Positions 53,901-62,729 are shown, numbered from the stretch's first letter. The stretch: 64,000 bases of DNA from Gerris lacustris (GCA_951217055.1 OX578277.1:64512388-64576387); one strand, 5' to 3'. Numbers and translations are program-made. The notes: a model not told the origin generated them from the sequence alone.

Positions 53901-56900
53901 AATCAGATTGAATTTTTACATGCCCGTTTCAATTGTACTTTCGACGATGTGTTATAAAAATCGTCACGTTAGAACTTTAGATATTAGTAAAAACTTTGTT
54001 TTCTCTATTTTAGACTGTTAAGAAATTCACCACTGTGGATTTATTTATTTTATAGTTTTGAAATACTTATCATAAAATTGGTTTATTATATATTTTGATA
54101 TATGAAAAAATATATTTTCTGTATTTAAAATAAAATAAAAGAAAAAATATATAGAAACAAATTGTGTTAGCTTTAAATAGTGCCTAACATAAACATTTAG
54201 GTCCACTTTAATAAATTTAGCAGTAATGGTGTCGGGGTTGGTTTTACTAAAAAATAAAAAAATAAAATATATATTTAATGAAAGTTGTTGTCTCATTGAA
54301 TAGATAAAGTTAGAATTTTTTCCCATTCTATAATTCCAATTCTACATTTACGTGAGCGTTGCACATGAACGCTTGAGCAGATATCATTGTCCAGCAATCT
54401 CGTCCTGGGAATCGGTAAAACGAACAGTGTACCAAATTTCAATTAAATCTGTCATCTTTTATTCAAGTTATTGTCATGGGTCGATTTTATGAAGGTTGGT
54501 TTTGTGACGGTCGATTTTTTGGATTTACTCCCGGGCTCCAGCAGGGAAAAACCCAGCCCACTGGGGTTTTTCAGGTTTAATTGGGTTTTTTCAGGTTTAA
54601 TTGGGGTTTTTCGGGTTTTTTCAAAAATAACAAATAAAATAAAAATAAAAAAGCTGGTTCTACTTTAGACACCCCAATAATATACCTGTTATTTTGTAAC
54701 TTAGTTACTTTCTGTAACTGTTATTTTGATATATCAGGCCAATTAAAAAATATGTTAGTCCAAAAAAAATTGTATTTTATTTATAAGAACTTAGATGGGC
54801 TTAAACGTCATCAGAGTTCTGGATAAGAAAATAAAAAATATGTTCACTCAAAACACAGTGCCTAAAGTAAAATTAACCAAGCTCATGGTTTTAGGAAGTT
54901 CTTAAAGTTTCATTAAAAATCTTGTATTTTAAGTGCTGTTATTACCATAATATCTAGTGCCTAGTCTAAGGTCTTTAATTTTTTATTACAACTATAATAT
55001 ATTGTTAGATTTTGTTTGTGTATGTTATTATTTATAAAGATCTTTTTAATACGGTTCTGCAGTTGTTTTTTATTTTTATTTTCTTAACAGGAGGTAGTTT
55101 TAACAAACTAATAACTAAGCGCTAAATCCAACTATCAGGAAGCATATAGTTGTTTTACTTTCTGGGTTTTATTCAGTGCTCAGATATTGAATTGCGAGTT
55201 AGTTAGTTGCGAACACTCTTCAGTTATTACGTAATAATAACACTTTTTTGGCAATATTGTTATGACTGCAAATGACCTAGTATATAATTTCTAGATGAGC
55301 TGTTAACAGAGATTATATAAAAAAATAATTTACACCAATTTATTACCTAACAAAATAAACTGGGTTTTTTCATGGTTTTTTTTCCGGCAGGGCTGGGCCC
55401 GAAAAAACCCAGTGGGTTTAATTGGGTCGGGCCCACTTCGTCGAACCCTGGGCTTCAGATGGTGTAAAGTGCCATAAGGAACTTTGTTCCAAAAATACTA
55501 AACTGCCAATTAAATATTTTCATTTATCATGCAAATGATTTAACACATTTATTATTGTTACCTTAGAGCTCACACGCTCTTTTTTAAAAACAGGATTATC
55601 TTTTGTAAGACTATTAGCTGCTTCTGATTTAGTTGCTTCAGATTCTTCATTATCAGCTGGAGAAATAGAAAACCTCATCATTTTGTCTACTAGCTCAACA
55701 TCAGTACCATCAGTTTCAACTAGTGCATCACTCTCCTTGTCGAGGTCTTCTTTATCAAACATCTAAAGAAGGAAATTATTCATATTATATTAAGTAATAT
55801 TTTAAATAAATAATCAGTGTGGTTTAATAAAATATCACCATTTGACAATCACAATATAGAACAATTATTTTCTATGGAGTGTTATTTAATGCACTTTTGA
55901 TGCCTTCACTCCTCTTAAAGACAATTGCTGTGCACGAATTACTTTCTCATAAATTTAAGAGAAAAAATTATTGATGCCACGAAAATTTGTCATTTTTTAT
56001 GGATATAAACATTTTCACCTTAATAGTCTTAATAGTAGTTCACCTTAATAGTCCAGTCGACAGGAATTAAAATTGAGGGGCTACCTTGCAAAAGGTCATA
56101 AAAACTTTTTTTTTATATTTATGTACCTAGACATTACGCGAAATTCTAGTGTTTTTTTTTAGTTTTTTCATTATAACTCTTTACCTATATGTCCTGAAAA
56201 AAAGTTCTTATCTTTCTTGTAGAGCACTAAATTTGCAAAAATTAGAGCTTCAAAGATGCAATATTTTTTTGAAAATTTCAAAAATCACATTTTTTTCTGT
56301 AGACGCCAGGGGTCTATTTTTGTTATACCCTCCTCCGTCAGTTATTTTTTGGTATATTCTACCTATGGAAGTACAAATAACCACCACTAACCACTAGTAA
56401 CCAATACTAACTGCCACTAACCAAGAATAAACTTAATTTTTCCGTGGTAGGCTGTGAAATAGTAACTTTAGAGCCTAAAAAACATAGCTAAAATCCATTT
56501 TTTCATTACGTGGACTTAAAAAATCTTTTCATTACTCCTAGCTGTAAAGAAAAAATCTTTTACGTCCTAGGAACTAAAAGATTTTTTATGTCCGGCGGGA
56601 AGTTGTCAAAACTTCCGTTAGTACCGCTGCAGTCTTTGTAGAAATGCTTCTAGTACGTTTAAAATCCGCTAGATGTCAATGCGTTTTATTTATCTTTTCT
56701 TATAGTGTAACCTCTTTTTAAGGTTTCTTTTTTTAAGTCTTAAGTATGTACTAATATTTGTTATTATTATATATTGATTAGTGATTAATATTTAATGTTT
56801 TTTCATTGTCTGCTACCTCGGAAAAAATAGCATATGCTAAGCGACTGTGAAGTGTTTTTTCTTTACCTTGGCAATATTTACTGTCTCGCTTCGCTCGACA

Positions 56901-59900
56901 GTAAATGTAATTGCCGCGGTAAAGAAAAAACTCACTTCACAGCCTAGTAACATAATATACTATTTCGTGTTCTTTGTTTATCCTTTCTTGTAGAGCACTA
57001 AATTTGCAACAATTTTTATATTTCACATTTTTTCCTAAACCCTATACTTTCCGAAATATAGAGCTTCAAAGATGTAATATTTTGCTTTCGAGCTTACCGA
57101 AGGTAACGGAAGCATTGCGTTCACTTTTGAGAACGAAAAACTTTTATGCCTCCGATTTTAAAAATTCCAAGACAGAAATCCGTTTCAGACATCAGGGAAC
57201 ATTTTTGGTCTCGTGTCTGTCTGTCTGTCGGTCTGTGTGTCCGCGAATTATGAAACGTGCGACGATAACTTGAGTAAATGTCGACCGATTTTGATGAAAT
57301 TTGGTAGACATGTTTATTTTACCAATGCCCAGGACGAGTTCGTTTGGCAACGTTATCCGTCCAAGCGTTCACGAGCAACGCTCGCGTAAACGTGAACTTA
57401 AAACTTAAAATTGGACACGAATAAAATTATTACACGAAACTAGTTGGTCAAACTATGTAGTTTTTTTATTTAAACCGTACCTCACTAATTTTAAGGATAA
57501 TTTAAAATTGGACTTTTAGGTCGGGGAAAAAAAATCTAACTGCATCTATTCAATGAGACAAACATTTTTTTCAAATACAATGTTTTAGTAAAACCAACAG
57601 CGACACCGCTATGAAGTGTTAAAGATCTCTAAAAGCTATTAATAGTTTTTACACAATAAATAATCTAACAATAAAGTAATATAACAATAATTTTAATGTT
57701 AATATAACAATAATGTACATAATAGGATGCGAGGAAGCTATGTGCCACACTAATTGGCAGTCTATTTTTTTTTTTTAATAACTGCAAAACCCACGTTGTG
57801 GAGGTTATTTATTTATTATTTAACCTTTGAGGTCTTTAGTAAAAGTAAATTTGAGTAGTGAGGTGTTTGAAGAGTTCAAGGCTTTTGAAATAGAAGAGGA
57901 CAAGTATTTGGTTTATTCTTCATCTAAATTAACCAAATTTACCCTAACCCTTACTACACCCCTAACTATTACTAACCTCGACTAACCCTTGTTTTAGTTA
58001 GTTATGTTTAGTAGCGTTTATTGTTAGTATTGGTTACTAGTGGTTAGTAGTTGTGGTTATTTGTACTTCCATAGGTAGGATATACCCAAAAAATCTGACT
58101 GTGGGGGGGGGGGGGGGGGGGGAGTCTACAGAAAAAATGTGATTTTTGAAATTTTCAAAAAAGATTGCATCTTTGAAGCTCTATATTTCGGAGAGTATAG
58201 GGTTTAGGAAAAAATATGGTTTATAAAAATTGTACAAATTTAGTGCTCTACAAGAAAGATAAGAACTTTTTTAACTGGACATATAGGTTAAGAGATAAAG
58301 AAAAAACTAAAAAAAACACTAGAATTTCGCGTATTTTGCCCCCCCCCCCCCCCCTCCTGGGTTAGCATAGGGTCTAGGAGGTCGAAAACTTGGGTTTTTT
58401 TTTTTTACAAATGTCTAGGTACATACAATATATATATAAAGTTTTTATGACCTTTTGCAAAGTAAAATGTACTTGTCGACTGGACTATCCAAATAAGTGG
58501 GTTTTAAAAATAGTCTGTCTGTCATCTATGTAGATATGTGGAGCCTTACCTACTGGGCTGGTTTAAATTTGTCATATAGATTCAGAAAAATCATAATTTA
58601 AGGTGAAATCGAAATATTAATTTTAGCTCTTAATTTGGGGGTGCAACCCCCCAAAAAATCAATATTGATTAAAAAATTCTTAAATCTAGTGCATACGAAT
58701 AACCATATGTAATTTTCCCGTGAAGAAGTTATTCCTGAAAAAATAGCTTTAGATCTGGAGGATAAGAGGCCAGGTTCTCTGCTGGGGTGAAGTTATTTTT
58801 AGGGTCAATTTTGATCAAATGTTCAATAATAATTTAAATGTAACTAAGAAAACTCAGAACAACTAATACATGGAAAACATTGGAGCTAGTAATTAAGTAC
58901 TTATATATTATGAGAAAGTTAGTCTCACACTCTGCCACAGACAGACAGGAAAAAATGTAAGGCCGATTTTGGTTATTGTAATGTATGAAATGAAAAATTT
59001 TCAAATTCTTGTCAATTTAAAAACAAAACTAAAATTTTATATACATACTAGCCTTCACCCTAGGCCGGGACTCATGCTAGGAATCAGCAGCGGTTTCCTA
59101 TTATCATATAGGCCAAGCAATGCCTATTCTAATACAAAATGCCTATTCCCCCCCCCCCACCCAAAGCCTTCAAAGAAAAGATCAGGACTAAATTATTACA
59201 AATAATTTTCAAGAATAACATTTGCTTGCCCAATGCAATTTGGAGGCAATTTTATTTATTACATGCAAATCCTGTTTTAAGCACGATAAATATTTAATAA
59301 AGATTGAATTTAATCTCACATTGATCCTCATTGTGCGTATAAAAATATTAAAACCCTAAAAATTCTAAAGAGAGAGCAATCAAATTAATTCAGAATTTAA
59401 TATTTTTAAAGACATCCCCATTAAAAAGTAAACAGTATACATATATGACGATATTAACAGAGCAAATATAAACAAAGCAAGTCACAGAAAATAGTAGTTT
59501 AAAAATAAATGGTTTGAATTTATGAAATGAATAAGTATCCAAAATTTTTAAAATTCTGATCAATGTAGACAACACATTGATTTTACATATACAGGTAGAC
59601 TACAGTTTTTCTTATTTGATTAATACTCGTAATAATTATGTGCAGTCAAATTGTGTTAACTTCCACAAAGTTCCTAGAGTAACTTCCATTATTTAATCGT
59701 GTCTTATTTGCTAAATTCTTAGTTTAAGCTTTTAGCTTTAGTTTCTTTCTCAAATACTCCTTATTAAACCTTTTATACAGGTAGCCGTACCTGCCAGCTC
59801 TTTCATACTCACTCCAGAGCAAACTGATTCCTTTACACTAATCCTCCACAGACACTTATCCCCCATCCACACTCCTTTTTGTACAAAGAAAATACCTGAT

Positions 59901-60523
59901 TACTTTTCTTTCATTCAATCTACATGACATTATCATTATTATAAATGTAATAATTATTATTATTATAAATGTAAAACAAAGAGACACATTAAAAATTAAA
60001 AAAAAAAAAAAATTAACAAAAAAAAAAATAAAAAAAATACAGATAATAAATAATATATAATCATTTTCCCTCATCGTCAAAGAACAAAGTAAATAATTGT
60101 AAAAGGCATAAATTATAAAATAATGTATTATTCATAAAAAAATGTAAGTTTTTTAAAATTACTTTAGTAATTAATGAGGGATGACAGCAAAGTTGTCTTA
60201 GTCTCAGGAGAAGAACTAGAATTTCAACAGAACTTATTCCTTTTCCCATAGTTACCATTTCGTTGAAAAGTTTCTCCATCTCTGGATTGTTAGTGAATGG
60301 ATTATCTGAAAGAAATTAAATCACTTATTATCTTATTTATCCAGAAATGATTTTAACTGTAGGCTAAGTAGTCATATAAAATGCACAGTATAAGAAAATA
60401 AATAACAAACTGGTAAACTAACCTTTTTGAGTAAGAGGCTTGCGAGATTTAAGAATAGGAGCCCCATGTTGGAAGAGATTTTCTTTTTCAGCTTTTTGCT
60501 GAATAAACTGTGCAAAAAGGGCT
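41899..60523 (-). CDS. TTF2: Transcription termination factor 2 / lodestar, SNF2-family ATPase (C-terminal six exons)
   Basis: Joined exons (minus): 60523-60423, 60305-60163, 55762-55562, 50142-49930, 48801-48644, 42055-41899. All have AG/GT borders and consistent phases (2-1, 1-0, 0-0, 0-0, 0-2, 2-stop). Together they encode 323 residues. In order: the linker after helicase lobe 1, [14 protein letters not shown], motif IV ([16 protein letters not shown]), motif V (LAGG-like [17 protein letters not shown]), motif VI ([11 protein letters not shown]), and the C-terminal [11 protein letters not shown] tail ending at a TAA. This order and tail match human TTF2 and Drosophila lodestar, dsDNA-dependent ATPases that release Pol I/II transcripts and act at mitosis. 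The 5' exons, including the Walker A/DEAH lobe, lie beyond 64 kb. Introns total over 17 kb and are full of transposons. No stop or frameshift is seen, so the gene is probably functional. Confidence 0.93.
42290..42410 (-). repeat. Dispersed repeat, AAATTTGG-core family
   Basis: Blocks TTTAGAGCTAAAATTAATTT, CAATTTCACCTTAGG and ATACCAAATTTCATCAAC match the copies at 21.1 and 35.8 kb. In the last TTF2 intron. Confidence 0.6.
42560..42666 (+). mobile_element. Helitron-like 3' end (second family)
   Basis: TTGCTTGGCCTACATAATAA, CCTAGCATGAGTCC, hairpin GCGC-GGAG-GCGC, AGGGTGAGGG, CTAG (42662-42665), T. The same series occurs on the minus strand ending at 59048. 5' boundary unknown. Confidence 0.5.
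43078..43771. repeat. 694-bp direct repeat, left copy
   Basis: By eye identical to 45969-46662 over the whole 694 bases. The last 191 bases (from GGAACTAAGTTCC at 43581) are the 5' part of the DNA element described at 46472; the first about 500 bases are sequence outside that element. It ends exactly where the Penelope-like sequence begins. Confidence 0.9.
43714..44625 (+). CDS. Penelope-like element RT C-terminus plus GIY-YIG endonuclease (5'-truncated)
   Basis: 303-residue open frame. The first 19 residues come from the flanking repeat and are not native. From about residue 20: [13 protein letters not shown] is the end of the Penelope-type RT, then [15 protein letters not shown] and [14 protein letters not shown], the conserved linker. 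The GIY-YIG endonuclease follows: VYLIPC (194-199), KYIGES (205-210), R217, H221, E266. The CCHH zinc site usual in this family is visible as C199, C202, H237, H243. The RT catalytic YADD part is absent, so it cannot move on its own. The frame has no stop until 44623-44625, which points to a recent copy. It lies antisense inside the last TTF2 intron. Confidence 0.9.
   Translation: MKFGTHVHFTNAQAEFVRKLEIGNVLNYLDVTIIKNKEGDITTKWFEKEIKNKHFLNFNSFHPFFQKKNAAYNIIHKAIVLTDKNHLPNTKSYIYKKLLKNMFPIKLIRQLWFKALNSHNNTQVRENQDDNANIMYKYKSLTYIKGLTEKVVNTFKKFDCEDIKFGMKPTNKIKTQIFSKLKDKVPKEEEMGFVYLIPCRDCNKKYIGESRQTFNNRIKQHEGDVRCKNNKTALAIHALEENHRIDFNKAKIIDKENNNAKRKMLEAALISNCPQNMNFKTDTKDLNKYYAGIFKSLKLDTKL
43772..45968 (+). 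mobile_element. Penelope-like element, 5'-truncated
   Basis: Coding part to 44625, then a 1.3 kb AT-rich 3' region with a (TTTA)n tract (44875-44995) and an internal near-duplicate (ATTACTACCAGAAATTAATT at about 45043 resembles 44768). A decayed CUGAAGA...GAAGC hammerhead-like trace lies near 45896-45920. Bounded on both sides by the 694-bp direct repeat. Confidence 0.8.
44875..44998. repeat. (TTTA)n microsatellite
   Basis: TTTA units with poly(T) interruptions, inside the Penelope-like 3' region. Confidence 0.9.
45969..46662. repeat. 694-bp direct repeat, right copy
   Basis: Offset exactly 2891 from the left copy. Here the sequence continues without a break into the rest of the DNA element (CGTTATCCACCCAAGC), so this is the original junction. 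Confidence 0.9.
46472..47838 (+). mobile_element. DNA element with GGAAxxAAGTTCCTTA ends, copy 1
   Basis: Ends GGAACTAAGTTCCTTATGG and (complement) GGAATGAAGTTCCTTACAT. Non-coding. It contains the TGAAATTTGGTACACATGTT core. A 296-bp MITE is nested at 47070-47365. A second copy lies inverted at 53522-55490, and fragments at 43581-43771, 49290-49660 (minus) and 57240-57640. Confidence 0.65.
47070..47365. mobile_element. 296-bp MITE
   Basis: About 67-bp inverted ends (ATAATATTATAATTATTTAG, GTCCTCAGGGGTATTAAATA, then AAAACTACTTCATTAAG). The TTATAATAT flank may hide a short target duplication. Non-coding. Confidence 0.75.
48644..48801 (-). CDS. TTF2: TTF2 coding exon with helicase motifs V and VI
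   Basis: 158 bp, acceptor TTGCTTTTAG, donor GTAATT. Encodes [20 protein letters not shown] (motif V), then [20 protein letters not shown] and QTKDVFIYK. The Q..DR.YR.GQ box is motif VI of SNF2 ATPases with both arginines present. Confidence 0.96.
48830..49210 (-). repeat. tRNA-derived SINE
   Basis: Minus strand: an A-box-like TAGCCCGGAGTAGAGAGCG (about 49165-49147), a TTGCCT...AGGCAA anticodon-like stem, then a B box GGTTCAATTCC (49065-49055), followed by a 200-bp unrelated body. Lies between the TTF2 exons at 48801 and 49930. Confidence 0.6.
49290..49660 (-). repeat. Diverged fragment of the GGAAxxAAGTTCC element
   Basis: ATCACTTTACTACACAAAAA, AAAACATTGTTTTCTCT and CATTGAATAGATGAAG blocks match 53870-54310 in the same orientation. 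Confidence 0.5.
49930..50142 (-). CDS. TTF2: TTF2 coding exon
   Basis: 213 bp (71 codons), acceptor TTTTCAG, donor GTACGT. Starts [19 protein letters not shown], then [18 protein letters not shown] (helicase motif IV) and [18 protein letters not shown], ending GKGPR. Confidence 0.95.
50250..50930. repeat. Short duplicated blocks in TTF2 intron
   Basis: ACATGAAAATG with GCTTTTTGGTG and TGTGCCAAA-like blocks occurs at about 50263-50352 and 50858-50921. Between them lies a G-run (50628-50644) and GC-richer sequence with CTCCTGCATCTTCCTAAC. Probably a decayed element. Confidence 0.4.
50930..52260. other. TTF2 intron, no gene seen
   Basis: No recognised gene. 52000-52250 is less AT-rich, with repeated CTAGTGGGTACAGC blocks (about 51997 and 52045). 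Confidence 0.4.
52271..53311. mobile_element. MITE filled with AACATGTTAT words
   Basis: Ends TAGAGGTGGGTAATAAC and (complement) TAGAGTTGGGTCGAAAATAA. Perfect 8-bp duplication GTCAAGTC (52263-52270 and 53312-53319). Both flanks of the interior are built from AACATGTTATTG and CTGTTATxxxATAACA words. The middle (about 52390-52980) appears to be a further insertion holding a G-run and a decayed hammerhead-like trace (52464-52494). Confidence 0.8.
53522..55490 (-). mobile_element. GGAAxxAAGTTCC element, copy 2
   Basis: Inverted relative to 46472-47838. Ends GGAATGAAGTTCC (53522-53534) and GGAACTTTGTTCC (55478-55490). Interrupted by the hAT-type element at 54542-55450. Non-coding. Confidence 0.65.
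54542..55450. mobile_element. hAT-type non-autonomous element with AAACCCA(C/G)TGGG blocks
   Basis: Ends CAGGGAAAAACCCAGCCCAC and (complement) CAGGGTTCGACGAAGTGGGC. The 8-bp duplication GGCTCCAG/GGCTTCAG (54534-54541, 55451-55458) has one mismatch. GGGTTTTTTCAGGTTTAATT-like repeats near both ends. No transposase. Confidence 0.8.
55562..55762 (-). CDS. TTF2: TTF2 coding exon
   Basis: 201 bp (67 codons), acceptor TTCTTTAG, donor GTAACA. Starts [10 protein letters not shown], acidic spacer, ends [12 protein letters not shown], aligning with the variable insert of TTF2 just before motif IV. The first codon is ATG by chance, not a start. Confidence 0.9.
56845..56942. repeat. 98-bp hairpin-forming inverted repeat
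   Basis: CTGTGAAGTG...TTTACTGTC pairs with GACAGTAAA...CACTTCACAG around a TCGCTTCGCTC loop, with a few mismatches. Flanked by TAGGCTGTGAA (56449) and TTCACAGCCTA (56936-56946), possible ends of a 0.5 kb element. Confidence 0.7.
57200..57640 (+). repeat. GTCT-tract and AAATTTGG core, diverged DNA-element fragment
   Basis: TGTCTGTCTGTCTGTCGGTC, then GACGATAACTTGAGTAAA, TTTTGATGAAATTTGGTA, ACCAATGCCCAGG and CGTTATCCGTCCAAGCG in the same order as at 46575-46680. Confidence 0.6.
58495..58685 (+). repeat. Dispersed repeat, AAATTTGG/GTCT family
   Basis: AGTCTGTCTGTCATCT, TAATTTAAGGTGAAATCG and TTTGGGGGTGCAACCCCCC match the fullest copy at 35.7-35.9 kb. Confidence 0.6.
59047..59135 (-). mobile_element. 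Helitron-like 3' end (second family)
   Basis: Minus strand: TGCTTGGCCTATATGATAAT, CCTAGCATGAGTCC, CCCGGCCTAGGG, TGAAGG, CTAG (59051-59048), T (59047). The same series is at 42560-42666 on the plus strand. A C-run (59150-59158) lies in the body. Confidence 0.5.
60163..60305 (-). CDS. TTF2: TTF2 coding exon
   Basis: 143 bp, phases 1 to 0, separated from the previous exon by only 117 bp. Acceptor TTTCTTTCAG, donor GTAATT. Encodes [16 protein letters not shown] and [17 protein letters not shown], the SNF2 segment that leads into lobe 2. Confidence 0.92.
60423..60523 (-). CDS. TTF2: TTF2 coding exon (most 5' in window)
   Basis: 101 bp, acceptor TTTCTCAG at 60524-60531, donor GTTAGT. Encodes [17 protein letters not shown] and [12 protein letters not shown], the charged linker following helicase lobe 1. 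The exon upstream was not found in the window. Confidence 0.85.
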
Positions 60524-60555
60524 CTGAGAAAAAAATATCAATAAGAAAATAACTT

Positions 60556-60890
60556 TTAATCAAACATGTTAAGCCGAGATAATGTTGGACACTTGATCAG
60601 AGACGGTGTAAGAGCAACATCATAGAAATTGGCTGGAGATAGAAATTTCTCAAATGCATAGGTTGTTCCATCCACACAGTAGGCTTGAAATGCCCCCCCC
60701 CCCCCTTTCCTTTTTAACAGTTTCCTATAAATTAGTGATGTTTTATATTGTTGGTTTTGAAGGGGTTCATACAAATGAGAAGTTTTAGCCATGAAGCAAT
60801 ACCAGAATTATTTATTAAATTAATGTTCTTATAGAGATCTATTAGACGGATGTTGAGGTGTAAAAATATATGTTATCTATAAACAAAACA
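60556..60890 (-). other. TTF2 intron 5' of first visible exon; unassigned frame
   Basis: A 78-codon frame (60792-60556) encodes SLIYRKLLKRKGGGG and AFEKFLSPANFYDVALTPSL. It matches no family I recognise and does not fit the TTF2 order. Probably chance or element-derived. Confidence 0.3.
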
Positions 60891-60901
60891 GTTATTTAAT
60901 C

Positions 60902-60940
60902 TTGAGACGTTTCGACTCATGCAGAGTCATCTTCAGTCAA
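60902..60940 (-). ncRNA. Hammerhead-ribozyme-like motif 4
   Basis: Minus strand: helix I UUGA/UCAA, CUGAAGA (60936-60930), extra U, stem II GACUC/GAGUC with a 5-nt loop, GAA (60913-60911), loopless helix III ACGU, C at the cleavage position. All core residues are present apart from the extra base. Confidence 0.5.
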
Positions 60941-61256
60941 CTTTATTCTCTAACATAAAATTAGAAATCTACTAATGATGTTCTATCATATTATTTACTG
61001 ATATAATTATATGATTAAATTACTAATTAGTATGTAACTAACTTTCTATTTCATTTTAAATCATTTGATTACAGATATTATTTCTTAATAATATAAAAAC
61101 ATCATTTACACGTCATAATTAAGTTAGTGTTAAAGTATATCTGGCCTGCATAAAGAAGGCATCTAAGAGAATTATTTAAAAAAATTATTAACAAAAAAAT
61201 TTAAAATGAACAATTATCACAGTCATTTTACTATTATAAAATAATTTAAATCAAAT

Positions 61257-61384
61257 TATAATTATTATTAACTACGGGAAACAGACAGTGAAAAATACAC
61301 TCCTGTGCCGGGATTTGAACCACGGGCCTCTATATGTAGTGTATTTTTCACTGTCTGTTTCCCGTAGTTAATAATAATTATAAT
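61257..61384. repeat. Hairpin made of SINE-tail sequence
   Basis: ATTATTAACTACGGGAAACA...GAAAAATACAC (left) pairs with its complement at 61339-61384. The loop holds an inverted 3' half of the tRNA-like unit (B box complement GGGATTTGAACC, about 61320). Confidence 0.75.
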
Positions 61385-61614
61385 TTGATTTAAATTAAAA
61401 TTTAACTTTCCGTAGTATGAAAACTACCAAAAACTTAAAAAATTAAATTTCGAATTGATTGTACAAGGTACAGGTACTAATTGAGTACTTTATAATTATA
61501 AGCGTTAATTCTGGTTTAGTTCTAATGTCATAAATATTGACTGTCTAAATGTATATGAATATTGAAAGCTTGGATTCGGGACTAGTTATCGATTACGGTA
61601 GTGAAAAATCATTC

Positions 61615-61686
61615 TCCTGCGTAGCTTAGATGGAAGAGCGCTATACTGGAAATATAGAGGCCCGTGGTTCAAATCCCGGCACAGGA
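61615..61686 (+). repeat. tRNA-like unit / tRNA-derived SINE head
   Basis: 72-nt cloverleaf-like sequence. Acceptor arms TCCTGCG/CACAGGA with one mismatch; A box TAGCTTAGATGG (61622-61633); anticodon arm CTATA-CTGGAAA-TATAG (anticodon GGA); B box GGTTCAAATCC (61666-61676). The T stem has two mismatches and there is no long variable arm. GGA is normally a serine anticodon, and serine tRNAs need that arm, so this is a SINE head or pseudo-tRNA, not a working tRNA. The tail GTGTATTTTTCACTGTCTG recurs at 61339. Confidence 0.6.
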
Positions 61687-62044
61687 GTGTATTTTTCACT
61701 GTCTGTTTCCCGTAGTAAATAATAATTATAATTTGATTTAAATTAAAATTTAACTTTCCGTAGTATGAAAACTACCAAAAACTTAAAAAATTGTATTATA
61801 AAATAAGATTTAAAAAAAAGTTAGACAATAAAAAACAAAATGCTTTAAAAATTTACATTTACCTTACACTATATAATGAATTTTAGCCAAGGTTTATCAC
61901 CGAGAGTGATGACTGACATATTATGAAGTTAGTAGTATTGATTGAGATTTTATGGTATTTACTCATAGTGAAGGTTGATAAGAAAAGAAAACACTTTTAC
62001 TTGTTCAATAATTTTATTGTCAAACCATAAATATATATTTTGAC

Positions 62045-62085
62045 TTACATACAGGTTTCGACTTATTCAGTCATCATCAGTGTAA
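62045..62085 (-). ncRNA. Hammerhead-ribozyme-like motif 5 (left arm)
   Basis: Mirror of the right-arm motif. Helix III reads ACCUGU instead of ACCGGU, so one pair is lost. Otherwise identical. Confidence 0.45.
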
Positions 62086-62102
62086 TGGTGACCATTAGAC
62101 CA

Positions 62103-62143
62103 TTACACTGATGATGACTGAATAAGTCGAAACCGGTATGTAA
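62103..62143 (+). ncRNA. Hammerhead-ribozyme-like motif 6 (right arm)
   Basis: Helix I UUACA/UGUAA (5 bp), CUGAUGA (62108-62114), extra U, stem II GACU/AGUC with loop GAAUA, GAA (62129-62131), loopless helix III ACCGGU (62132-62137), A62138 at the cleavage position. The best-formed motif in the window. Confidence 0.55.
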
Positions 62144-62729
62144 GTCAAAATATATATTTATGGTTTGACAATAAAATTATTGAACAAGTAAAAGTGTTTT
62201 CTTTTCTTATCAACCTTCACTATGACTGACATATTATTAATTATTAAAGAAAGTGTTGATTAATATAAATTGAAAATCTATACAAATTACATATATATAC
62301 TAGGTTGTTGATTTAATCGGTCTCATTACATGATATCCTTTAAGTTAGATTAACTAAGTATTAAAAACTAATTGAAAATTAATTGAAAAAAGGTAATCGA
62401 TAATGGCGCTGTCTGGGAGAGATAGGTCAAAGCTTTGATACCAGCCAGTCACAGCTGTAGATTTACTACTCCTACATTGCATAAGTTAATCCATATTGTT
62501 GAGTCGAAAAATGATTCCTCTTTAATATTAATACAATTATTACTATAATATTATAATGTTTTATTCTTCATAATCTATTATTAGCTTATTTTATAATTTA
62601 TTTAGTTGTTACTATTTTATCTGATCTAACTAAATTATTCTTAAATTATTATTAATTTCACTATTTATATTTATTTTATATATAAAATGGACTAATTTCT
62701 CCTTAATATTATTAATGTTAAGTTTAAGT

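Larger units (their letters stand above)
56048..58488. repeat. 2.4 kb composite bounded by inverted arms
   Basis: Left arm about 56048-56400 and right arm about 58020-58488 are complementary: ATAGTCCAGTCGAC ends, CTTGTAGAGCACTAAATTTG, TTGAAAATTTCAAAAATCAC, CTACCTATGGAAGTACAAAT and ACCACTAGTAACCAATACTA-like blocks. A third partial copy of the middle block lies at 56985-57090. G- or C-runs interrupt the right arm (58105-58123, 58339-58355). Confidence 0.7.
61964..62224. repeat. 261-bp near-perfect palindrome
   Basis: Arms 61964-62088 and 62100-62224 are complementary with very few mismatches around an 11-nt spacer. Each arm holds a hammerhead-like motif, pointing away from the centre. Confidence 0.9.

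Noticed and set aside
60556..60792. An additional TTF2 exon
   Set aside because: The peptide does not match the TTF2 region expected there, and its 3' end lacks a donor site in a fitting phase.
61615..61686. Functional tRNA-Ser(GGA)
   Set aside because: Short variable loop, two T-stem mismatches, an anticodon not normally used in eukaryotes, and SINE-like tail copies nearby.
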